A stretch of DNA of 64,000 nucleotides from assembly GCA_046351595.1 (NCBI GenBank), contig JAXLYE010000010.1, positions 186,001 to 250,000 of the forward strand, read 5' to 3'. Position numbers and translations under genes: made by a program. The DNA comes from JAXLYE01 sp046351595 (GTDB lineage Bacteria; Myxococcota_A; Polyangia; Palsa-1104; JAEUJZ01). Every line of letters starts with the position of its first letter. The first letter of the stretch is position 1. Below are positions 1 to 7,999 of the stretch, piece after piece. The notes under the pieces are model-generated. The model was not told where the DNA came from. It worked only from the letters and a program-made list of their open reading frames with translations, and ran no database searches.

Positions 1-1
1 C

Positions 2-793
2 TCGCAGGGCAGCGCGGCAGCCGTGGTCCGAGACCGGAATCCGCGCTGGCGTGCGACGGTGGCATGGTGGGGTTGGGGGGCGATCAGCGGCGCGGTCTTG
101 CTTGCCACCGCCGTCTGGTTGAGCAAGCAGAGCACGACAGAGAAAAGGGCGGATCTCGCGGTGCTGCGAGCCGTCGACCAGCGCGCGACCGCCGTTGCGC
201 TGCCGCCCGGCGTGCTCAGGCTGGCAACCGCTCCCGGCACCGCCGAGCCGACCGTGCTCGGCGTCGCGCTATCGACGGACGGCTACCTGGTGACCGCCCT
301 CGCCGGGATCGGCTCGCGCTGCCCGGGTGAGGAAGGGCCCGCGTCAATCTTCGTCAGCGAACCGAGTCAGGCGCTGAATGCGGGCGCTCACTGTGTCCTT
401 GCGGACCGCCAGCTCGCCGTCCTGCGTTTGATGGCAGGGAAGGCCGTTGCGACCGACATCCACACCTTGCCCGCGGACGCCGCCGGGACGCCGGTCCATT
501 TCATCGCCGATCCCTCCGGCCAATCCGGCAGCGGGCGCTTGGTGGCAGCAGGTGCAGGCCCTTCGATGGTCCTCGATGTGGAACCAGCGACCTCCCGGCC
601 GCTTCCAGGGAGCCCGGTGTTGACGTTGACCGGCCAGGTCGTTGGCATCGTAAGCTCCGGCGAGCCCGCCTCGCCGCATTTCCAGGTCGCCACGCTCGCT
701 GAGCTATTGCGCTTGCTCGGAGCGGTTCAGCGCGGGAAGCCTCAAGTGCCAAGCGATACGACCGCGGGAGATCGGCACATGGATTCAAATTGA
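2..793 (+). CDS. Membrane-anchored degenerate trypsin/HtrA-like protein, probably 5'-partial
   Basis: A GTG at 23 gives 256 residues, but the frame is open to the window edge and no clear ribosome site precedes the GTG, so the gene may begin upstream. One membrane helix lies near residues 16-34, followed by an extracytoplasmic domain with the S1C protease layout. The usual His position reads LVTALAGIG, the Asp position reads RQLAVLRL instead of DLAVL, and the serine region reads LPGSPV followed by GQVVGIVSS. His and Asp are therefore missing and only the Ser-like site survives, so I infer a non-catalytic protease-fold sensor or scaffold. It heads a same-strand run of six envelope genes. A missing kinase domain in front of the helix is possible, by analogy with the pseudokinase gene at 2549. 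Confidence 0.6.
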   Translation, partial: SQGSAAAVVRDRNPRWRATVAWWGWGAISGAVLLATAVWLSKQSTTEKRADLAVLRAVDQRATAVALPPGVLRLATAPGTAEPTVLGVALSTDGYLVTALAGIGSRCPGEEGPASIFVSEPSQALNAGAHCVLADRQLAVLRLMAGKAVATDIHTLPADAAGTPVHFIADPSGQSGSGRLVAAGAGPSMVLDVEPATSRPLPGSPVLTLTGQVVGIVSSGEPASPHFQVATLAELLRLLGAVQRGKPQVPSDTTAGDRHMDSN

Positions 794-876
794 CAAAAGG
801 TCATTTCTCTTCTAGCCAAGGTGTGCAGGTTTGCAGCCCGTGGATACGGAAGTTTTCGCCTCTTGAGGAAAATGCC

Positions 877-1905
877 ATGTCACAGCGCCTCTCGACGTCA
901 TGCAATTCTCGCGGCTGGTTGCTCGTCTCTGTTATCTGCGGTTGCTGGGGAGGATGGTTTCCTGCCTCGGCGCGTGCGCAGCAGCCGAACAAGGTCGTAG
1001 TCCTGCCGCTAGAAGAGACCTCGACCGCTTCCAGCGACGGCGCTGGGTCTGATGCCCGGCGGACGAGAGCGCGGAAGATGCAGGCCTGGACAAAGAAGAT
1101 CAGCGAGGCGCTGACCGGATTTCAGGCGTCTGTTCTCTCCAGCGATGACTACAAGCAGGGCTTCGAATCCAAGGACCGTCATGGCCGCAGCGGATCCGAG
1201 GCGCTGGTCTGCGGCCGGGAGTGCCAGGTGCGTCTGGCCAGCCGCTTCAAGAGCGATCTCGTCGGCGGATCGATCTCGTGGCAGGGACAGACGCCGGCCA
1301 AGCTGACGCTCTGGTGGTGGAGGGTCGATCAGCAGACGGGCGAGGTCCGTTTCAGAGAGGGGGGCAGTGAGATGAGCCACCGTACCGAACAGCACTGTAT
1401 GGTGGTCTCGTGTACCGACGCGGATTTCGAGAAAATTGTCGACCAGGCCGCCATCGATCTCGCGGATCAGGTCCGCCGCGTGGAAGACAAGCCGCCACAG
1501 GTGACGCCGCCGGTCCCGCCGCGACCCAGTCCTCCTGAAGTCGTGCCCCCCCCGCCCGGGACGTCGACGCTGCCCAATGGGGTGCAGTTCAAGCCATCGA
1601 GCGTGGTGACGCCGGCGGTGAAGCAGTGGGGACTGTCCAACTTCTCGACGGGGCGACGCTATGCCGTGGCGGCTCTGACTCCCTTGACTATCGCGATCCT
1701 TGGTGGATCCATTGGGCTGGCGGCCCTGGATGCTCAGGGTATGACGCTCGGGAGCGCGCCTATCCTGGGCAACGGCGCAGACAATGGAATGAGGCTGAAA
1801 GTCAATGCCTTGCGTTCGATGTATGGGGCCGGATTTGCCCTTACGTTTGTCTGGGGCGTAACAACCGGCTTCCTGCTGACTGCGCCGAGCCCCACAACCA
1901 AGTGA
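877..1905 (+). CDS. Secreted/membrane protein with proline-rich linker, unknown function
   Basis: The start is ATG 877, placed by GAGGAA six bases upstream; it gives 342 residues and exposes a signal peptide ending near ARA-QQ. The mature N-terminal domain begins KVVVLPLEE, like the opening strand of TolB/FlgO-type periplasmic domains, and has a paired-cysteine segment around CGREC. A proline-rich linker (about residues 205-235) leads to a C-terminal region with two hydrophobic stretches that could span the membrane. It lies four bases before the next lipoprotein gene, so they are probably co-transcribed. No enzymatic motif is visible. The TolB/FlgO comparison rests on a short segment and is weak. 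Confidence 0.7.
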   Translation: MSQRLSTSCNSRGWLLVSVICGCWGGWFPASARAQQPNKVVVLPLEETSTASSDGAGSDARRTRARKMQAWTKKISEALTGFQASVLSSDDYKQGFESKDRHGRSGSEALVCGRECQVRLASRFKSDLVGGSISWQGQTPAKLTLWWWRVDQQTGEVRFREGGSEMSHRTEQHCMVVSCTDADFEKIVDQAAIDLADQVRRVEDKPPQVTPPVPPRPSPPEVVPPPPGTSTLPNGVQFKPSSVVTPAVKQWGLSNFSTGRRYAVAALTPLTIAILGGSIGLAALDAQGMTLGSAPILGNGADNGMRLKVNALRSMYGAGFALTFVWGVTTGFLLTAPSPTTK

Positions 1906-1908
1906 GCT

Positions 1909-2523
1909 ATGACCATGCCGAGACTAACCATACATGCGTTCTTTGTCCTGCTCGTGGGGCTAGGGTCAGGCTGCGAACCGTGGCAGTTCACCTGGCCTGC
2001 AGACGGGTCCTCGTCCCGGGACGGATCAAGCGTCACGCAGCAGGAGCCTGACTCAATTGCACTGACCGGACTGCGCCAAGCTTTCTCGGTACCGGCAAGC
2101 CCGGCGGACTGTGGCCAATCATTCAGTTTTCAAGTGGCAGATAAGCGCCTCCAGTTTTCAACCCTCATGCCCTCAACTTTGACGGCCTGCAGAATTACCG
2201 TAACAGTCGACTTGCCAACAGCCGTCGATTTAACGAAATACTCGAAAGGAATCATTTTATTAGAGACGAGCATTGTTAATCCTTATGAAACTATGAAGCT
2301 GAGCGCTGGAGGAACTGGCTTCGATCTTCTATCTGGCTACAAAATACCTCCTGCGAATACAATGACAAACGTCGACCTGATCAGCACTTTCTCTATTGGC
2401 AGTTTCCGCTTTGGCGGAAAGGTGCCAATTACATTCACCGTTACCCCTGTGGACTCAATGAGAGTACTTGCGAAGGGAGACAGCTTGACAATAAACAGTG
2501 TGACCATTTTAGCTATTAAGTAG
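1909..2523 (+). CDS. Putative lipoprotein, unknown function
   Basis: 204 residues. The N-terminus has a signal peptide ending in a lipobox (LGSGC), so the mature protein should be lipid-anchored at Cys22. The rest is rich in Ser, Thr and Val with regular alternation, suggesting a beta-sandwich, but no family is recognised. The first 150 bases are GC-rich while the distal two thirds are clearly AT-richer, a pattern also seen at the 3' ends of the two genes downstream. It sits between a secreted protein and a membrane pseudokinase in one same-strand run, so an envelope role is likely. Confidence 0.65.
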   Translation: MTMPRLTIHAFFVLLVGLGSGCEPWQFTWPADGSSSRDGSSVTQQEPDSIALTGLRQAFSVPASPADCGQSFSFQVADKRLQFSTLMPSTLTACRITVTVDLPTAVDLTKYSKGIILLETSIVNPYETMKLSAGGTGFDLLSGYKIPPANTMTNVDLISTFSIGSFRFGGKVPITFTVTPVDSMRVLAKGDSLTINSVTILAIK

Positions 2524-2548
2524 GGAACACCCAAAAGCACTCGGCCCC

Positions 2549-4195
2549 ATGTCATCTCCTCACAAGGTGATCCCGATAGAGGGACACTATCAGTTTCTTG
2601 GCATCGTGCGACGGGTTCACGGTGAGGTGACGATCCTGGTCAAGGATCAGCGGACCGATCAGCAGCGGCGTCTGGTGTTTATGATCGCAGATTGGGCGCG
2701 CGAGTCCACGGTGCGCGAGGCGATGCTTTCCCGCTGGCAGGCGCTCAGCGCGCTGCAACACCCGAACCTGCTACAAGTGTTCGATGCGGGGATCACGCGC
2801 CAAGACTACCTCCTGATCCCCGGGCTGCCTCGCATCCGCCGCGGGACGCTCTTCGTCGTGACCGAGATCTGCCTGGGCCACGATCTCGCCACCCACCTCG
2901 GCAAGGGGGCGCTGCCCCCCGGGTTTGTCGCCGACGTCTGTGAGCAGGCTGGGGCTGCCCTCCTGGCTGGGGCTGAGAGGGGGCTCTACCACCTGTCACT
3001 GCATCCAGAGAGCATCTTCTGCTCCATCAACGAGGATGTCTCGACGGCGCCAGCAAGCGTGAAGCTGCTCGACCTCGGGCTGGCTTCCGTCGTTCGTGGC
3101 GAGCTACAGCACCATGCTTGGCTGCTCGCGATGCGTTCCGGGCTCGTCTACATGGCGCCAGAGCTGCTCGCGGCCGAGTCCGGGCTTCATACAGCGGGCT
3201 TGGCTGCTTGCGATCAGTACGCGCTGGCGGCGGTGACCTATCAGCTACTATGCGGCCACCCGCCGTTTGGGCTGAACGGCGAGGCGCACGAGGGCATCAA
3301 GAATTTCATTGAGGAGGTCCAGCGGGCTCGCGTGCTGCCGCTGCCGAGCGCCTGCGGCCCGGGGGTCTCTGAGGTGCTGCTGCGCGCCCTCAGCAAGCGC
3401 CCCGAGCAGCGTTACCCTTCTGTCGCCGAGTTCACAGCGGCGCTGCGGCTGGCGCTGACCAGGTCCGAAGCTCGGCCGCTCGGCGCTCGGCGCTCGACGA
3501 TGGCGTGGACGTTCCTGCTCGCGGGCAGCCTCTTTGTCGCGCTGACCGCGGTGCCGTTCCTGCTGAGCGGACCAGACGGCCGAACGCCAGCGCCGCCGGA
3601 CCTGCGCAAGCAAGTAGACCAGAGCGCAGATCTGACGACGCCCCCAGCGCCGCCCCCGCCAGCATCGGACTTATCCGGACCGGCAGTCCTGCCGCCAGCG
3701 CCCGTTGATCTCGCGCGGCCCGAGCCAGCAGTCGTACCTCCGCCGTCCGACCTGGCAGTGCCTCGCCTCGCGGTTGCTGATCTCGCGACCAGGCCGCCGG
3801 ACGCCAAGCCGGCTGAGGACCTCGAGCAGGCTGAGCAAGCGGGCAAGCACGAAAAGTTGACTGGGCCGAACACAGCAACTGATCAGGCGCTTCGCTGCTC
3901 CCCCGGACAGATGACGCTCGATATGCCAGACATCAATCCAGGGCTAGCGTATAAGATCCGCGTCTGCGTTGGAAAGGGCTATCAGTTACGGAAGTTCTTT
4001 CCGATCGTCCTGGCTGCGCCTCGCGATGGTGCGCTCATGGTCGCCCGCAATGCCCTTGGTTCTGTCGATGAACTTAACAAGAAAACAACCAATTTCTGCA
4101 TCAAAAACATGCTTGAGAACCAAGCCACAACAGCCGATGATAGCGCTAAAATTCCCAGCGGAACTGAAATTGTGGTTAAGTGTAATGTCAAATAA
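2549..4195 (+). CDS. Transmembrane Ser/Thr pseudokinase with periplasmic domain
   Basis: 548 residues. A protein kinase fold spans about residues 12-295: the DFG position reads DLG near 176 and MAPEL is kept near 205, with C-lobe motifs following. The glycine loop is absent (GIVRRVHGEV), no VAIK-type lysine is evident, and the catalytic loop reads HLSLHPES instead of HRDLKPEN, so the catalytic Asp and Lys are lost. This makes it a pseudokinase, a conclusion from visible residues. One membrane helix follows near 318-341, then a Pro/Ala/Asp-rich linker and a Cys-containing C-terminal domain (about 445-548) expected in the periplasm. It probably acts as a signalling scaffold linked to the neighbouring lipoproteins. 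Confidence 0.8.
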   Translation: MSSPHKVIPIEGHYQFLGIVRRVHGEVTILVKDQRTDQQRRLVFMIADWARESTVREAMLSRWQALSALQHPNLLQVFDAGITRQDYLLIPGLPRIRRGTLFVVTEICLGHDLATHLGKGALPPGFVADVCEQAGAALLAGAERGLYHLSLHPESIFCSINEDVSTAPASVKLLDLGLASVVRGELQHHAWLLAMRSGLVYMAPELLAAESGLHTAGLAACDQYALAAVTYQLLCGHPPFGLNGEAHEGIKNFIEEVQRARVLPLPSACGPGVSEVLLRALSKRPEQRYPSVAEFTAALRLALTRSEARPLGARRSTMAWTFLLAGSLFVALTAVPFLLSGPDGRTPAPPDLRKQVDQSADLTTPPAPPPPASDLSGPAVLPPAPVDLARPEPAVVPPPSDLAVPRLAVADLATRPPDAKPAEDLEQAEQAGKHEKLTGPNTATDQALRCSPGQMTLDMPDINPGLAYKIRVCVGKGYQLRKFFPIVLAAPRDGALMVARNALGSVDELNKKTTNFCIKNMLENQATTADDSAKIPSGTEIVVKCNVK

Positions 4196-4251
4196 GTTTG
4201 ACGGTAGGGTTAATCAGATCAACGCTGTCGTTTATAGCCTATGAGTATACG

Positions 4252-5127
4252 ATGACGAACAAGATGACTCTCCACCGTACCATCTGTACAGCCGCCATCT
4301 GCCTGAGTGTGCTGACCGGCTGCCCAGACATACAGCGGCTGCCCCCCCGCAGCCCGCAAGGCGAATCGCGCACAGTAAGTACCAGCGATGAGCTCACGCG
4401 CCTGACTCGGGCTGTGGACGATCTTACAATGCGAGTCGAGCACCTGGCGATGGATCTCAAAGTCATCGCCGCGACCTCACAGTGCAAGCCAGAGGTACAG
4501 TCGGCTTTCAATGATCTGCGCGCGCTCTGTTTGAAAGGCGTTTGCATCCGTCAGACTGGCAGCACAGGCGTGCTTATAGAAGAAGCTGGTGGTTTTACGA
4601 AGCTCTTGCAGACGTTACCGCACGAAGTCGTCTACTTCGATGCCAACTCACTATCTATTAACCCAGAGCGGAAGAAATTGCTAAGCCGGCTGGCTAGTCA
4701 AACCTTACCAAGCACTCAGTTCATGGTTCTGGCTTTCGTTGATATAATGGAAAAATCAGCCACCGCTGGGCAAACACCGGAAAAATTAGCGGCCGAACGT
4801 GCTGACACCGTACTGAAAGAGGTGGCGGGGGAAGTGCAACAGATCATTAAACTCAATCTGGTCGAGAAGGCTCAGTTTTTAATCAATAGTCAGAAAGATC
4901 CAACCGAAAAGCAAGTCATGATTGATCGCCTGATGCGTGAGAAGGCTAATGTTGACTATGAATATCGCCAAGATAATTCAGAACGTTTCCTAAAGGGAAT
5001 TCTCGACGTTCCTCTCACACTGAAAACACTCAGAGAACTCCGGCCAACCGACTTACCGCAGAGCACCTTCCATGAACCGAGCAACAAACTCAAACGCAGT
5101 GTCTGGGTTTTTCGCGTTAATTGTTAG
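4252..5127 (+). CDS. OmpA-like lipoprotein
   Basis: The start at 4252 (alternative 4264) puts a signal peptide with lipobox LTGC at the N-terminus; an upstream in-frame ATG at 4198 would precede this signal and is not preferred. A heptad-like segment (residues about 45-75) suggests a coiled coil. Residues about 124-190 read VVYFDANSLSINPERKKLL and later LAAERADTVLKEV, following the OmpA peptidoglycan-binding pattern (strand, helix, then the LS..RA.V helix). The usual GHTD is replaced by AFVDIME, so peptidoglycan binding may be lost. The last 56 bases overlap the thioredoxin-like gene, suggesting translational coupling. GC content falls in the distal half. Confidence 0.65.
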   Translation: MTNKMTLHRTICTAAICLSVLTGCPDIQRLPPRSPQGESRTVSTSDELTRLTRAVDDLTMRVEHLAMDLKVIAATSQCKPEVQSAFNDLRALCLKGVCIRQTGSTGVLIEEAGGFTKLLQTLPHEVVYFDANSLSINPERKKLLSRLASQTLPSTQFMVLAFVDIMEKSATAGQTPEKLAAERADTVLKEVAGEVQQIIKLNLVEKAQFLINSQKDPTEKQVMIDRLMREKANVDYEYRQDNSERFLKGILDVPLTLKTLRELRPTDLPQSTFHEPSNKLKRSVWVFRVNC

Positions 5128-5689
5128 CGCGATATTCTTTTACAGCAACGCGGCCTGCGCGGAGGTTGTCGCGGAGACCAATGCCGCCAGGGCCGCCAAC
5201 GACCTCTTGCACCGGCACATCACGCTGGACCCCGCGGGATTATCTGTTCGCCAGTGGTCGAGCAGTGAGAAGCGGTGGCAATGGCGTCAAGTCACCGAAC
5301 TGCCGCGGGCCCCTGTCTTATTTGTCCATCTCTGGTCAGTGACCTGTGTCCCCTGTGTCAGAGAATTGCCATTTCTAGCAATGATGATAACAAAATACAA
5401 ACGACTATTCGGTAATCGTGTCGATTTTCTGGTTATGTCTTATGATGAAACGCAGAAGATCGATTCATTCATCAATAGCTTAGGTGATCGAGCGCCACAG
5501 AACCTCTATCGGTTCTCTATGATGGATGTGGAGCGATCGCTCGGTACAATCACTCTGCCCATGACGCTCTTCGTTGAAAGAAACCAGCTCGTCGTACGAC
5601 AGGCCTTCGTAGGGAGCATCGATACTCGAGAGAGCGAGGTCAAGCCGAGCTTGGAGCGGCTGGCAGATCTCTTGGCCCCCCGCCGCTGA
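5072..5689 (+). CDS. Exported TlpA-like thioredoxin-fold protein
   Basis: 205 residues with an N-terminal signal peptide ending near ACA-EVV. A thioredoxin fold follows, with the active site WSVTCVPC (Cys92 and Cys95) then RELP, and a cis-proline strand TLPMTLFVE, as in TlpA/ResA-type periplasmic thiol-disulfide proteins. It probably reduces or isomerises disulfides in envelope proteins; several neighbours carry cysteine pairs. The gene overlaps the preceding OmpA-like lipoprotein by 56 bases and ends the same-strand run that starts at the left edge. The physiological partner is unknown. Confidence 0.8.
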   Translation: MNRATNSNAVSGFFALIVSAIFFYSNAACAEVVAETNAARAANDLLHRHITLDPAGLSVRQWSSSEKRWQWRQVTELPRAPVLFVHLWSVTCVPCVRELPFLAMMITKYKRLFGNRVDFLVMSYDETQKIDSFINSLGDRAPQNLYRFSMMDVERSLGTITLPMTLFVERNQLVVRQAFVGSIDTRESEVKPSLERLADLLAPRR

Positions 5690-6349
5690 AACGGTAGGGG
5701 TCCGGGGTTGGGGCAGAACCGGTTCAGTCGCGGCAGAGACGACCCTTAGCTCAGAGGGGGGTTCATCCGGAATAAGCGTAGTCAGCAGACTCAGCCAGAG
5801 CTCACGGCTCGCTGAGCCAAGCCGAGTACGCCAAGCCCTCTACTGACCAGGCTCAGGCCCCCGCTTCCCGTCGCAAACGTGGACATCCGGGCGCTACCCT
5901 CCGGGTTCTCACACCATCGAACGGAGCTTTTGGATGTCCACCTCGTTCATCTACCACGTCTTTTCGGTTCTTCCGGTAACAGCGTACCCAGCCTCATCTT
6001 TACGCCCCAGGTAGCTGGAAGCGGGTCTGGTGCACAGGCACAGGATGCGCAGGTTGAAGAAGTCACGGTTACCAGTAGAGAGGACTGAACATACCTCAAA
6101 GAGCTGAGCCATCCGACCAGATCCGACAGGACGAGCTCCCTGATTTGTGGCGACGGCATGGTCCCCATCAAAGCTGCGCTCTGAGCGCCTCCCTTACCTG
6201 GCTCCGTCGGAGAGCAGTATTGAGCGTATGACTCAGTCGAGGAACCCAACGCAACCCGCGCAGCGGACTAAAAGATGTGCTTCATCCGTGCGGTCTGAGT
6301 CTACGAAGCTCTTCCCTAATTTGCAGGCGCTGCAGTATCCTCACGAATC
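5690..6349. other. 660-bp gap with possible transposon relics
   Basis: No convincing complete gene. An ATG at 5933 preceded by GGAG begins MSTSFIYHVF, resembling the conserved first residues of ISL3-family transposases, then loses similarity and stops within about 30 codons. A different frame ending at 6088 ends AQVEEVTVTSRED, resembling the plug start of TonB-dependent receptors, but has no usable signal peptide. Both are weak. The gap probably also holds the promoter of the protease/ATPase operon at 6350, but I could not pick one out. Confidence 0.35.
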
Positions 6350-7999
6350 ATGCGCAGCGATGAGCGGACCGAGGACTTGAAGGCCGCTTGTGCTCTCGTC
6401 GTGGCAGGCGACCGCCGGGGGACCGGCTATCTGATTCGCACCGACGCCTTGCTAACCTGTTATCATGTCGTGCAGTCCGTCGAGGACGGCCACCGGGTGC
6501 AGGTGAAGTTCCTGCACACCACGATAGAGGCGCGGGTCAGACACTTGGATGTGCGGCTCGATTGCTCGCTCCTTCTGCTCGATGCACCTCTTAGTGTGAA
6601 ACCGCTGCGCCTGGCGGACCACCCGCCTGAGCGTGGACAGAGCTGTGTTGTGTTTGGCTTCCCGGCGGCAACGTTTGAATCCGGGCTGCTCCTCGATGGC
6701 ACAATCCAGGACCACAATGCGCTTGATCTCATGCAGCGGCCGGCGCTGGCCTTCCACTCGGATGACCTCACGCCCAATACCGAGGCCCGTGGCTTTTCCG
6801 GCAGTCCCATCCTCAAGGGGGGATATGTAATCGGGCAGCTGACTCAGATCATACCCGACGAAGACGAGAAGCCGCAGTTTCAGCGAATCTTTGCCATACC
6901 GGCGAGCGTGCTGGCGCGGCTGCTGCCGCATGAAGGCGGCGAGCGCCGGACCTTGCTGCGGCAATCTCCCCCCACCCCGTACAGCCGCGCGGCCTTCATC
7001 AAGCGGCCTGTCGAAGAGCAGCGAGCTCTCAGCGTCCTAGAATTTCCAGGAAAAGCGATCGCGCTGCGCGCTCCCTCTCGAGCCGGGACAACCTGGCTCC
7101 TCAGGTACCTGACCGAGCAGCTAGCGGATCAGGGGGAGACCGTCTTCATCGATTGTAAGCTGTGCCTCGGACAATCCTCGGCGACTAAGCTATCGGAGTT
7201 CCTGCGCGAGTTCATGTGCCAGATCGTGGTGGGCGTCGCGGAGGCGCTCAACATTACGGATCTGGGCGCGATCACCTCCGAGTACCAGAACCCTAAAGTC
7301 ACAGAGGTGGTCAACGCGACCCAGTGCATGAGCCAGGCGATCCTGCCGCGGCTCAAACCGTCGCGCTTGCTGAGCCTCGCTCTCGACGGGGTGGAGAAGC
7401 TCGATCGCCTGCCCTATCGGGATCAGTTCTTCGCCATGCTCCGGTACTGGGTATCGCTCGGGACGGAGGATGAGAGCACCTGGGGCCGCCTGCGGCTCCT
7501 GCTGTCCTTGTCGACTGTCACCAGCCTCACTGAGAGCAATATCTACCAGTCGCCGCTACTCACGGTGGCTGAGCTCATCAACGTCGCGGATCTGGATGCC
7601 GCCCAGGTCGCCCATCTGGCCGCGCTGCACGGTGTTTCTTGGAGCCCCCAGGAACAGAGCCAGGCCCATGCGCTCGTCGGCGGCAACGCCTATCTGGTCC
7701 ACCTGATAATCCACGAACGCCGCACCACCGGCCGGCCGCTCGCCGAGATCATGGCGCCCGAATACGGCCTGTTCATGCAGTACCTGCAGCTCTGCAAGGA
7801 ACGCCTGAGCAAATCGCCGGCGCTGCGGAAGGCCTTTTTCCAGGCCCTGCAGTTCCCGACCATACGGATAGACGAACAGGACTACGATCGCCTGAATGAT
7901 GCCGGGTTTCTTGAAAGGAAGCGGGGTTCATACTTCCCGCGCTACGGCATCCTCATGCGCCTGCTGCAGCGCGAGGTCGAAGATGGCTCTCAGGCGTAA
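6350..7999 (+). CDS. Trypsin-like protease fused to degenerate AAA-type ATPase domain
   Basis: 549 residues, no signal peptide, so cytoplasmic. The N-terminal 190 residues form a trypsin-like domain with a visible triad: His39 (TCYHVV), Asp70 (RLDCSLLLLD) and Ser150 (GFSGSPIL). A P-loop-like domain fills about 205-549, but its Walker A reads APSRAGTTWLL with the lysine replaced by Thr, and the likely Walker B reads LALDGVEKL, so ATP hydrolysis is doubtful. The stop overlaps the start of the AAA_35-type ATPase gene by 17 bases. Proteases coupled to STAND/AAA_35 ATPases occur in bacterial conflict systems; I infer a self- or intruder-triggered proteolytic switch. Substrate unknown. Confidence 0.8.
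   Translation: MRSDERTEDLKAACALVVAGDRRGTGYLIRTDALLTCYHVVQSVEDGHRVQVKFLHTTIEARVRHLDVRLDCSLLLLDAPLSVKPLRLADHPPERGQSCVVFGFPAATFESGLLLDGTIQDHNALDLMQRPALAFHSDDLTPNTEARGFSGSPILKGGYVIGQLTQIIPDEDEKPQFQRIFAIPASVLARLLPHEGGERRTLLRQSPPTPYSRAAFIKRPVEEQRALSVLEFPGKAIALRAPSRAGTTWLLRYLTEQLADQGETVFIDCKLCLGQSSATKLSEFLREFMCQIVVGVAEALNITDLGAITSEYQNPKVTEVVNATQCMSQAILPRLKPSRLLSLALDGVEKLDRLPYRDQFFAMLRYWVSLGTEDESTWGRLRLLLSLSTVTSLTESNIYQSPLLTVAELINVADLDAAQVAHLAALHGVSWSPQEQSQAHALVGGNAYLVHLIIHERRTTGRPLAEIMAPEYGLFMQYLQLCKERLSKSPALRKAFFQALQFPTIRIDEQDYDRLNDAGFLERKRGSYFPRYGILMRLLQREVEDGSQA

Noticed and set aside
5743..5830. tRNA-like or structured RNA stretch after the thioredoxin gene
   Set aside because: No cloverleaf or T-loop pattern could be assembled by eye.
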